Origin: Crateriforma conspicua
GTDB lineage: Bacteria > Planctomycetota > Planctomycetia > Pirellulales > Pirellulaceae
Assembly: GCF_007752935.1 (NCBI RefSeq)
Contig: NZ_CP036319.1
Coordinates: forward strand, 496,001-560,000
Direction: 5' to 3'
DNA: 64,000 nt
Shown: in pieces, positions 37,101-43,783 of the stretch
Layout of the letters: every line of letters starts with the position of its first letter
Numbering within the stretch: position 1 is the first letter of the stretch
Position numbers and translations under genes: made by a program
Notes under the pieces: model-generated
Told to the model about the DNA's origin: nothing
The model's input: the letters and a program-made list of their open reading frames with translations, nothing else
Database searches by the model: none

Positions 37101-37947
37101 GTTCTTCTTGCTGGACCAGGTATTCGCGTTGGATTTCGTAAGCGGCCGATTCTTGTGCCTTTAGATTGGCTTCGCGAGCCTGCAGTCGCTCTGCCCTGCT
37201 CCACAACTCCGATTCGCGTTGACGCAATTCCGATTCGCGGTCGGTGCATCGTTGGACCAGTCGTTCGCATTCTTCTTGACGCTGGCGCCACAACTGAACT
37301 TCACGGCGAAGTCGGTCTTGCCAAACTTGATGATCGATCACTTCACTGGTCAACACGCCCGACAAATCGGGCAGCGGCGGTGATTGTTGTAAGACGGTTT
37401 CCGAAGACGCGGCGGCATCCTGTGGCGGACGTGCGGTGGGCTTTTCAAAGGATGCTAGGTCCAGCGAAGGTTCCCCAAACATGCCAGCATCGTCAAACGA
37501 TAAACGTCCCATGTCCTGTTCGTCGTCCCGCTGGTGTTGTGGTGCCGACGAACTGTCCGGCGACTGTGTCCCGGTGGCGAGCACCGGATCGACAACCGGC
37601 ACGGAAACGGAGGCGGCGATCGACAACAATTCAAATCGATAGCTGCCCAAACGAACTTGGTCGCCGACCGACAACACCGCCTCGGTCGTTCGCGATCCGT
37701 TGATTTCGATCGGGATCGAATGGGCACGCATTTGGACACGATCGCCTTCGCGGATCAGGATCGCGTGCAGAGGCTGCAGCGATGGATCGTCCAGGCAGAT
37801 CGAGCACGACGAACCGCTGCCGAAGGTGTATCGAGCACCGGCCAGACGCAGGCGTCGGGTCGGCGCGTCTTGGCGGGAGACGCGAAACTCGATCGCCGCT
37901 TGGGCCGTGGCGACGGCTGATTCCGGCGGCCCCGGGTCGATTGCCAT
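34141..37947 (-). CDS. FHA/coiled-coil/acidic linker membrane protein
   Basis: I prefer ATG 37947 (GGAG lies ~9 nt upstream) to the TTG at 38097, giving 1268 residues. An FHA domain (~residues 27-105; FGSGSSCSICLDD, LQPLHAIL, LSVGDQVRLGSYRF) is followed by a long parallel-looking coiled coil (~residues 195-600; very rich in Gln, Glu, Arg). A ~500-residue, strongly acidic Ser/Asp/Glu/Ala region follows, with loosely repeated Glu/Asp-Pro-Ser blocks and scattered Trp residues (for example SEDPWASVSTDWDDQ). The C-terminus has two TM helices (LLVAAVFAISGLGVFVASP and WVSLLGLLAGIIAAGLYG). This is a membrane-anchored rod with a phospho-Thr-binding head. No known family was recognised. Confidence 0.8.
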   Translation of the reverse strand: MAIDPGPPESAVATAQAAIEFRVSRQDAPTRRLRLAGARYTFGSGSSCSICLDDPSLQPLHAILIREGDRVQMRAHSIPIEINGSRTTEAVLSVGDQVRLGSYRFELLSIAASVSVPVVDPVLATGTQSPDSSSAPQHQRDDEQDMGRLSFDDAGMFGEPSLDLASFEKPTARPPQDAAASSETVLQQSPPLPDLSGVLTSEVIDHQVWQDRLRREVQLWRQRQEECERLVQRCTDRESELRQRESELWSRAERLQAREANLKAQESAAYEIQREYLVQQEELQQLRKQHQQQSDDWNRRNEEYRRRENEYQAQVEQASRQLEQSRSQTETATQSVARMRQQLSALNHQLASLSQNQEELEQRERNYRAELQQQTEHWKATLADAESKQQASQRELAELKEAKDDSDTRRQEAEARVREMTDSLQLAQSQAEEQSAKLAASESIAEELRVQIAEMQQELQEAQSDTAQLRDECEQAQQQIQNLEHEGVQIRSDSDQQRSQWESETVQLRESVQQLSDELAVANEQLTKLQQNNDELSDKLQQIRQQRDEAIAESESRPSADDLQRVRDELQDATQRLSDLQNHHEDVLQELEQARHAVDVQQVATSSEPDVSTVAETPAAELPPAELSEPESADPEPSAPGLQIAEQAAAPEIPAQEEPLCDEQAAPQWQDEHDAAIGQAEPPLSVVDADVWPTYDHVESQPADDASATADDHSVTIAEDASASADASVAEEASESLPMTPPNLASDVDHESQVESSPIGESDPSVGMTDTTDDAAWDTPVATQHDASEPEPSAAVTQDDSGSIAEDASEDPWASVSTDWDDQEASIHDGGTPAITEQTETSTDSAEDSSDFDPWAQASEPAQLSREEIEAAKASCQEDDEAESKPADAGVDMTSIWSEPEATDSDSSNIFHEPTVLTEGDLASDTSWTPPATDEDLSASDDAESSLAAESDQGLELVADPSETFEPEQATDSDSEDATRFIAEGSLAQQLLSDIAADQSQPIEAVDPPEPVTEDVDPQESESTFAGTFNLADWQDENQDIADQPSISDNTGADDLAPAPVQEVASEVATDPQPTPEPTAANTVAAEEPEDDSIEAYMNRLLQRVQNGPNATSAAVGGSAPAPQKDAAAAVEEAPAAEIPVEPEPVIDPNAPLIARSEAPEKHTNLSAMRELANDSARSAISRSTKQQIRDTQLRGMSRLLVAAVFAISGLGVFVASPIMWVSLLGLLAGIIAAGLYGREGWMLIRDSRRRLMMAQTAQGTQPNQDES

Positions 37948-38714
37948 GGGAGCCACTCCGCCCGGATCCTTCGCCCCCTCGGAGACGTTGGTGTGGTTCG
38001 TTGGTGCGCCGATGATCGCTTCGATTTGAAACGATCCGGTCGTTGTGTCTTGATTCAAGCTCACCTGTGCAATCCCTTGCCTCGATGTTCGCCCCAACCG
38101 ACTGGATCCCGATGATCGACCGATTCGGTCGCGGCGCGTTTCGATACTCTTCCGTTATCGACGCCGCCGCGACTGTCGATGAGTGAACCTGGAACGATCA
38201 GGCAATGAAATCGGAAAAATCGGAGAGGGGCATGGATAGCCCTGCGGAGGGTGTCCGTTGTGCAGGTTTCGTGAACTGTCCGCTATCGGTGGTTGGATTT
38301 CTAATGGGGGCTGATTGCCCGTTAGAACCGGATCAGGCGGTATTTCCCAACGAATGGCCCGGAGATTGCTTACTTCCCGAGCAACTGATGACGGGACTTC
38401 CGTCGTCAGGCTCGTAGGATTACGACGCCTGCGCTACTGGTGACGTCGTCCTTCGTCGCTGGACGGTGAACAAATGACGCTATGTTTGGAAGTTCTCCGC
38501 CGGCGCGTTGCGATAACGGCCCCGGGTTGCGGTTTCGCGATGGTCGGAAATTCGGTCCTCTTGTTGAAAGGGACCCGTTTCCCTGACTTTTGCGGGGAAC
38601 CAAACCAGGGTGACACTGGTCACGTAGGACACACCCGTCGTCGGCGCGCGGTGACGCACACGGCACTTCGACGATCCAGATCAGCGACCAACCGAGGATA
38701 GAAGGGGGTGACCC
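37948..38714. other. 767-bp intergenic region, structured near 38385-38430
   Basis: This lies between the start of the long FHA protein (-) and the dksA-type gene (+), so it holds two divergent promoters. It contains several hairpins listed separately and a stem AGGGA/TCCCT (38569-38573 and 38580-38584). I found no convincing coding frame and no match to tRNA, SRP, RNase P, tmRNA or 6S RNA hallmarks. Confidence 0.5.
38385..38430 (+). ncRNA. Two tandem hairpins, possible structured leader or small RNA
   Basis: CTGATGACGG (38385-38394) pairs with CCGTCGTCAG (38400-38409) over 10 bp with one G-T pair and a 5-nt loop. Directly after, AGGCTCGTA (38408-38416) pairs with TACGACGCCT (38421-38430) with a single bulged base and a GGAT loop. 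Their juxtaposition about 285 bp before dksA suggests an RNA element or a regulatory site. No T-tract follows, so they are not simple terminators. Confidence 0.3.
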
Positions 38715-39128
38715 ATGTCTCGCAAAGAATCCCTCAACAAACTGCGTGTGACGCTAGTCCGCCGTCGTGACGCGTTGCGACGCGCCTTGGATGGTGATCT
38801 CAGTTTGCTTCAGGAACTGCACGGTCAAAAAACGGGCGACCCGTTGGATGCCGCGGCCGACACCATTCAGGACGAACTGAACAGCCAGTTGGTCGAAAAT
38901 GAGTCTCGCGAATTAGGTGCAATGGAAGACGCGATCGCGCGGTTCGAAGCGGGGACGTATGGCAATTGCGAATCCTGTGGCAAGCCGATTCCGATCACCC
39001 GGCTGCGTGCGGTTCCTTACGCGACCGACTGCATCGACTGTCGTCGCCGCGAAGAAGACGGCCAAGACGGTGGCAATGTGGTGGCCTGGAATCGTGTTTT
39101 CGATGTCTCCGAGGTGGACCCCGTTTGA
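38715..39128 (+). CDS. DksA/TraR-type C4 zinc finger protein
   Basis: This 137-residue protein has an N-terminal helical hairpin (residues ~1-85), then GTYGNCESCGKPIP and ATDCIDCRRRE, forming a four-Cys zinc finger. DksA-like proteins bind the RNA polymerase secondary channel and, with ppGpp or alone, redirect transcription. The coiled-coil tip region is short, so this is closer to the short TraR/YocK-like members than to E. coli DksA. A very strong Shine-Dalgarno (AAGGGGGTGACCC) precedes the ATG at 38715. Confidence 0.88.
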   Translation: MSRKESLNKLRVTLVRRRDALRRALDGDLSLLQELHGQKTGDPLDAAADTIQDELNSQLVENESRELGAMEDAIARFEAGTYGNCESCGKPIPITRLRAVPYATDCIDCRRREEDGQDGGNVVAWNRVFDVSEVDPV

Positions 39129-39197
39129 TTGCGACAGACGGGATGAACCGTCGGGCGACGAAGTCCAGACGGCATTGACCAAGCGGAGGTAATCACG

Positions 39198-39347
39198 ATG
39201 CGGTTGCAAAGTCCCGCTGCTGTGAAACACACCGTTCCATGCGCAAGCCGTCCGACGCAACAATGCATCGGGATTGCCCAAGCTATTTTTTCGGTTCGAT
39301 CCGCTCTGTTCGCCGATGTGATGCCGTTGAACCAAAATCTCGCTTGA
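39198..39347 (+). CDS. Candidate small protein of 49 residues
   Basis: An ideal Shine-Dalgarno GGAGGT (39185-39190) sits 7 nt before an ATG at 39198, and the frame runs 49 codons to TGA at 39345-39347. The predicted peptide begins MRLQSPAAVKHTVPC, has three Cys-containing or hydrophobic blocks (CIGIAQAIFSVRSALFADVM) that could form one amphipathic helix, and ends LNQNLA. It lies 69 bp after the dksA-type stop and about 95 bp before a rho-independent terminator, so it would be the last cistron of that transcript. No homologue is known to me. The strong ribosome site is the main support. Confidence 0.45.
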   Translation: MRLQSPAAVKHTVPCASRPTQQCIGIAQAIFSVRSALFADVMPLNQNLA

Positions 39348-39442
39348 TTGAGATACCGGTCACCGGATCACTAGGACAATCATCTCTGTTTGACACGCCG
39401 TGCGTTCGCATTGCCGACGACGGCATGAAAAACCAAGCGTAC

Positions 39443-39471
39443 CGGCCGCACCATTGGTGCGGCCGTTTTTT
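39443..39471 (+). terminator. Rho-independent terminator after the dksA unit
   Basis: CGGCCGCACC (39443-39452) and GGTGCGGCCG (39456-39465) form a perfect 10-bp stem with a 3-nt loop, followed by six T residues (39466-39471). It would end the dksA transcript including the candidate small ORF. Confidence 0.9.
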
Positions 39472-39638
39472 AATGCGCCGTTTGTTTCGGTTCTGACAGT
39501 GACAGCGTCAAGGTGCGCCCCGGCGAACATGGTGGAAGCTGGCCCCATCGGGTGGACGATGCGTAAGATCAAGACGTTCCGCCGCGCGGTCCCGCCTGTC
39601 GTTCCCCCATCCCTTTCCCAAGATCGCTCCGACAAGAC

Positions 39639-40949
39639 ATGCCGATGATGAAACTTGGTGACGAAGCGAGTCTGCGAACTGCTGTTTCCAACGGACAGTC
39701 GCATCGACGCGTGATCGCATGGGCCACGCCAATCGCTACAGCGGCATTGATGTGGATGGGGTCCGTCACGGCCACGGCACAGCAGACCCGCTATGTCAGT
39801 CCCCAAACCGGACATCCGATCACGATGGCCCGGCCCAGCTTGGAATCCCCGGTGCCACCGGTCGGCCCTCAAGCCTTGCGCGGCGCCGACGACGATCACT
39901 TTGCCGAACGTGGGGGCGAAGTTCCATCGGCGCGACAGATCGACCAACAACGCGAGCGGTTGTTCAATGAATTGGCTGAGGAATTCAATGCCTTTGATCG
40001 GCTGGGCAACTTGGTTCGGCGTGTCGCCCAGTTGGTCAAGCCCAGTGTGATTCATATCGAAGCCCACAAGACCGAAAACAAGGGCGGCCAGATTGAATCT
40101 TATGACGAGGCGGGTGCCGGCGTTTTGATCAGCGCCGGTGGGGAAACCTGGGTCCTGACCAATCGCCATGTGATCGCCGGTGCATCGCCACAACAGATCC
40201 TGTTGCGTGCCGACAACGGTCGCGAAATGTCACCGCTGAAAGTCTTGGCCGACAAGAACACGGACATCGCCGTGATGCAGATCGCCGCATCGGATCTGCC
40301 CGCCGCCAAGCTGGGCAACAGTGATGACTGTCAAATCGGTGACTTTGTGATCGCCATCGGCAGCCCGTTCGGTTTGAACCATTCGGTCACCTTCGGCATC
40401 ATGAGTGCCATGGGACGACGCGACCTGTCGTTGGGCGAACAGAAGATCGACTTGCAAGACTTCTTTCAAACCGATGCGGCCATCAACCCCGGCAACAGCG
40501 GCGGTCCGCTGTTGAACTTGCGTGGCGAAGTCGTCGCCATCAACACGGCAATCGCCAGCAGCAGCGGCGGCAGCGAAGGCATTGGTTTTGCCATTCCCAT
40601 CAACATGGCTGTCCAAGTGGCCGACCAGTTGATTCGATTCGGCGAATTGCGTCGCGGATACTTGGGCGTCGTGTTGGATCCCGAGTTCACGTCCGCCGAC
40701 ATGCTTTCAGCCGGCTATCAGTACGACAGCGGTGCTCGGGTCAAGAACGTTCGTCCGGGATCACCGGCGGCGACCGCCAACTTGCAACGTGGCGATATCA
40801 TCGTCGAATTCAACGGTCGCCAGGTGGAAAGTGACGATCACTTGGTTGCCTGCGTGGGCCTGACGCCCGCCGGCGATTCGGTGCCGATGATCATCTATCG
40901 CAACGGCAAACGGTATCGCACCAGTGTGGTGTTGACCGACTTGCAATGA
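39639..40949 (+). CDS. HtrA/DegP-like trypsin-type serine protease with PDZ domain
   Basis: This 436-residue exported protease has an N-terminal hydrophobic segment (residues ~25-47, IAWATPIATAALMWMGSVTATAQ) serving as signal peptide or anchor. The catalytic triad is His177 (TNRHVIAG), Asp209 (NTDIAVMQI) and Ser287 (GNSGGPLL). One PDZ domain follows at ~335-435 (RGYLGVVLD, VRPGSPAATANLQRGDIIVEFN). It would degrade or monitor misfolded envelope proteins. The ATG at 39639 is the first of three close in-frame Met codons (39645 and 39648 are alternatives). It ends 20 bp before the convergent ferrochelatase stop. Confidence 0.93.
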   Translation: MPMMKLGDEASLRTAVSNGQSHRRVIAWATPIATAALMWMGSVTATAQQTRYVSPQTGHPITMARPSLESPVPPVGPQALRGADDDHFAERGGEVPSARQIDQQRERLFNELAEEFNAFDRLGNLVRRVAQLVKPSVIHIEAHKTENKGGQIESYDEAGAGVLISAGGETWVLTNRHVIAGASPQQILLRADNGREMSPLKVLADKNTDIAVMQIAASDLPAAKLGNSDDCQIGDFVIAIGSPFGLNHSVTFGIMSAMGRRDLSLGEQKIDLQDFFQTDAAINPGNSGGPLLNLRGEVVAINTAIASSSGGSEGIGFAIPINMAVQVADQLIRFGELRRGYLGVVLDPEFTSADMLSAGYQYDSGARVKNVRPGSPAATANLQRGDIIVEFNGRQVESDDHLVACVGLTPAGDSVPMIIYRNGKRYRTSVVLTDLQ

Positions 40950-40968
40950 TCGGCCGCGGTCCAAGCGT

Positions 40969-42012
40969 CTATCGTCCCGCGGATGCGGGGCGGCGTGCCG
41001 GTGTGTAAAGGCAGCAGTCTTGGGGACACACATCGTGCCATGGACCCAAGGTTCCGACCGCGGATCGCTGGTCGGAATTCGCGATTCGTTCCTGTACCAA
41101 TTCGCGAATCATCTGCACAAACTTCGGCGCGGTGCCAGGGGTGGCCGCACGCGCCAGTGGGATGCCCAGCTTTTTGCAAAGGGTGGCCGCTTCGTCATCC
41201 AGGTCGTACAACACTTCCATGTGATCGCTGACGAACCCGACGGGCATCAGCACCAATCCGCCGATCGGCGATTCGCTGTGTTTCTGTTCGATACGATCGC
41301 ACACATCCGGTTCCAGCCAAGGTTGCTGGGGAGGTCCGCTGCGGCTTTGGAACACCAATTCCCAAGTTTCAAACCCGGCCGCTTCTGCCACCAACCGACA
41401 TGTCTCATTTAGTTGCAAGACATAGTCACAGTTATCCGCCATGGAATTGGGAATGCTGTGTGCGGTGAACATCAACGTGTCGGCAACATGTTCGGACGCA
41501 AGTGATTTTGCCGCTTGCTGGACCGAATCGGCCAAGGTGTCGATGAAGTGGGGATGGTTGAACCCCATGCGAACCTTTTCCACGATCGGCGCGTCAGGGC
41601 CGACCTGAGCCTGCGCTTCGGCGATGTTTTCGCGGTACTGTCGACATCCGCTATAGCAGCTGAACATGCTGGTGAAGAAGGCGATCGCGCGGCGGCACCC
41701 GTCGTCCTTCATTTGCTGCAGGGTTTCTGCGAAGTAAGGCTTCCAGTTGCGGTTGCCCCAGTACACCGGCAAATCAACGTCGTGCTGACGAAATTCCGAT
41801 TGGATCGCCGCCATCAGCTGGCGATTCTGTTCGTTGATCGGGCTGACGCCGCCGAAACTCTGGTAATGCTGGGCGACCTCCAGCATTCGTTCCCTTGGCA
41901 CGCGTTTTCCACGAAGCACATTTTCCAGATACGGCATCACATCGTCGGGCCCTTCTGGGCCGCCGAAAGAAACCAGCAGGAACGAGTCGTAGGGCGGAAG
42001 ATTGTCGCGCAT
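40969..42012 (-). CDS. hemH: Ferrochelatase
   Basis: This 347-residue protein matches ferrochelatase, which inserts Fe2+ into protoporphyrin (or coproporphyrin) to finish heme synthesis. Features are DSFLLVSFGGPEGPDDVMPYLENVLRG at the start, the catalytic His in FTAHSIPNSM, the SRSGPPQQPWLEPD segment and the acidic metal path Glu in DHMEVLYDLDDEA. Length is normal. It is a single-gene unit; the next gene on the same strand, cheX, ends 110 bp upstream and is probably separate. Confidence 0.95.
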   Translation of the reverse strand: MRDNLPPYDSFLLVSFGGPEGPDDVMPYLENVLRGKRVPRERMLEVAQHYQSFGGVSPINEQNRQLMAAIQSEFRQHDVDLPVYWGNRNWKPYFAETLQQMKDDGCRRAIAFFTSMFSCYSGCRQYRENIAEAQAQVGPDAPIVEKVRMGFNHPHFIDTLADSVQQAAKSLASEHVADTLMFTAHSIPNSMADNCDYVLQLNETCRLVAEAAGFETWELVFQSRSGPPQQPWLEPDVCDRIEQKHSESPIGGLVLMPVGFVSDHMEVLYDLDDEAATLCKKLGIPLARAATPGTAPKFVQMIRELVQERIANSDQRSAVGTLGPWHDVCPQDCCLYTPARRPASAGR

Positions 42013-42122
42013 CGGGACCGGTCAACAGAGGAAGTGGGACGACAGGTGTCTGTTCCTACTATCCTCTTGAAGCAAGTCATCGATCAAGCGGTCGCGGCGC
42101 AGAACGTCACCGCCACGCCCGC

Positions 42123-42626
42123 TCAGGATGGTGTCGCCGCCAATGCGACGAAGACGTCCAGCGTGGTGTCGCCGTATTCATAGGCCAAGAAGATCGGCTG
42201 CATGCTGCTGCAGAAAACCACACCATCGCGTCCGGCGCGAAACGCCGTGGGAAGCCCCATCTTCAGTTCAACATCGTCCAGCCGGCGTTTCACTCCGCCG
42301 ACGACCATGTTGCCAAGTTCGCCACAGGCGTCGATGACCAGCTGGTCAATTTCCTCGGTCGATTCGCCGCTGATCGCTTCGGTCCACTGAAGCGCCGCGC
42401 TACGACTGAGGCACAGTCCGATGCACCCGTTCAATTCACCGCTCAAACTGACGGTGATTGTCAATGGAGACCGGTCGACGGTCGTCGCGGCTTCTTCGAC
42501 GTGCGGGACGTCGCTGGAAACTTGACGAACCGTTCCGCCGGTCATGGTTTCGATGACATCGCGCAAGGATTCATCGGCGGCCTCGGAAATCGCAGCCGAT
42601 CGCTGTACATCAATCGCAACAGACAT
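42123..42626 (-). CDS. cheX: CheX-like chemotaxis phosphatase
   Basis: This 167-residue protein belongs to the CheC/CheX/FliY phosphatase superfamily. The dephosphorylation signature E-x-x-N is present as Glu103 and Asn106 in ACGELGNMVVGG, in the single copy typical of CheX. The domain starts after a polar N-terminus, with the beta segment SLSGELNGCIGLCLS. CheX removes phosphate from CheY-P. It lies leftward of cheY in the same direction (140 bp apart), forming the short divergent arm of the chemosensory cluster. Confidence 0.85.
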   Translation of the reverse strand: MSVAIDVQRSAAISEAADESLRDVIETMTGGTVRQVSSDVPHVEEAATTVDRSPLTITVSLSGELNGCIGLCLSRSAALQWTEAISGESTEEIDQLVIDACGELGNMVVGGVKRRLDDVELKMGLPTAFRAGRDGVVFCSSMQPIFLAYEYGDTTLDVFVALAATPS

Positions 42627-42766
42627 TCACAATCCGGTGGGGTTGAAAGGTGCCACGGTATGGATCGCCAAGGTTGGGCGAATACCGAGTTTGACCGATC
42701 CCCGATCTGCATTTGGTGAGCATGGACGGGGATCGAATCAACGAACGGAGAAACGCAACGACGGCC

Positions 42767-43141
42767 TCAGGCCGTTTGCGGATTCGGCAGAACACGTTGC
42801 AATTTCAGTTGCAACATTTCCTGGTCAAAAGGCTTGACCAAGTAATCGTTGACACCCGCTTGGATCGCCTTGACCACCTGAGACTTCTCCGTCTCGGTGG
42901 TCACCATGACGATCGGGTGCTTGTGTCCGGCAGCACGAATTTTCTGGACCAGTTCCAACCCATTCATGTTGGGCATGTTCCAGTCGGTCAGTACCAAGTC
43001 GATATCCGATCCGTCACCGAACATGGCCAAGCCTTCGACGCCGTCGGCCGCCTCGACCACCTCGTCAATCCAAAGTGAGTGGAGTCCACGTGCAATGATC
43101 TTGCGCATGACCCCCGAATCATCCACTACCAAAACTTTCAT
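42767..43141 (-). CDS. cheY: CheY-type single-domain response regulator
   Basis: This 124-residue receiver domain starts at ATG 43141; the frame continues upstream but the extra residues are not CheY-like. Key residues are Asp7/Asp8 (VVDDSG), phosphoacceptor Asp53 (LTDWNMPNMNG), Thr81 (MVTTET) and Lys103 (LVKPFD). The W-N-M-P after the acceptor Asp and Thr at 81 are those of CheY proteins that act on FliM/FliN or on other effectors. It is transcribed divergently from cheA and ahead of cheX. Confidence 0.93.
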   Translation of the reverse strand: MKVLVVDDSGVMRKIIARGLHSLWIDEVVEAADGVEGLAMFGDGSDIDLVLTDWNMPNMNGLELVQKIRAAGHKHPIVMVTTETEKSQVVKAIQAGVNDYLVKPFDQEMLQLKLQRVLPNPQTA

Positions 43142-43783
43142 CGATGAAATCCTGCGAGCAGTTCTATGTGATGCGTCCAGCGGTACTTCGCGTTCGACGC
43201 GCAGCGGTGCGTTCGCGAAGCCAGACAAACCTAGCTCGGGATATTTGGCGATGAGCCGAAAGAAAACGACGAATTCTCGAATTCCGCTGCGAAGATCATT
43301 GGATGGATCTCCGGTGCAATTCGCTGTCGTTGATGAGGCGGGGATCGCAGGGGACTGTTTGGAACCTACTGCGAAAATCCTGGGTTGCAAAATTGTCGCA
43401 GGCCTGTGCTCAGAAATATCGTTCGCCAGGGGGTGGGAACACAACGACTGGGCGAATCGTTCGGGATGTGCCGTGGTCAGACTTTCCAAGCGAAAGAATC
43501 CGTTGTGGTTCCGGCACGCAATCGCAGGGGTCCGCCCTTTTCTGCACCTATAGGACTGTAGGCAGGCACTGGCAGTTCGACGGTCGCACCAAGACCGCGG
43601 AGCTTTGACGCACGGGCTTGCCTGCACAGGGGACAAATCAGCACGGGCAACGCGATCGGGTCGTGACGTGACATCGATCGATCGCAAGCCGAGCGACAAA
43701 CGCAGGGTCGCACGTGCACGTGGGGTTAGTCAGGCAAGTCATCGCTCAGGTGACGGCCACCAACGTCTGGGGAAGCAGAAGAA
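43142..43783. promoter_or_regulatory. 642-bp divergent control region of the chemosensory cluster
   Basis: This lies between the starts of cheY (-) and cheA (+) and must contain both promoters. It includes a CTATAGGA segment near 43548 and a palindromic ATCGATCGAT at 43674-43683. A GGCACG motif near 43513 looks like a sigma-54 -24 box but its spacing to GC is one base short. I found no sigma-28-type site and no coding frame. Confidence 0.4.

Larger units (their letters stand above)
39129..39638. other. 510-bp intergenic region between dksA-type gene and HtrA
   Basis: This holds the candidate small ORF (39198-39347) and a strong terminator (39443-39471). The stretch 39472-39638 is presumably the htrA promoter and leader; I see no clear -35/-10 pair there. 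Confidence 0.5.

Noticed and set aside
35823-37703. 626-codon open frame on the + strand
   Set aside because: It is antisense to the acidic and coiled-coil part of the FHA protein and consists of Arg/Pro/Val-rich low-complexity translation.
43501-43535. Sigma-54-like box GGCACG upstream of cheA
   Set aside because: The distance from GG to GC is 9 nt instead of 10 and the -12 element is weak, so the site is not credible.
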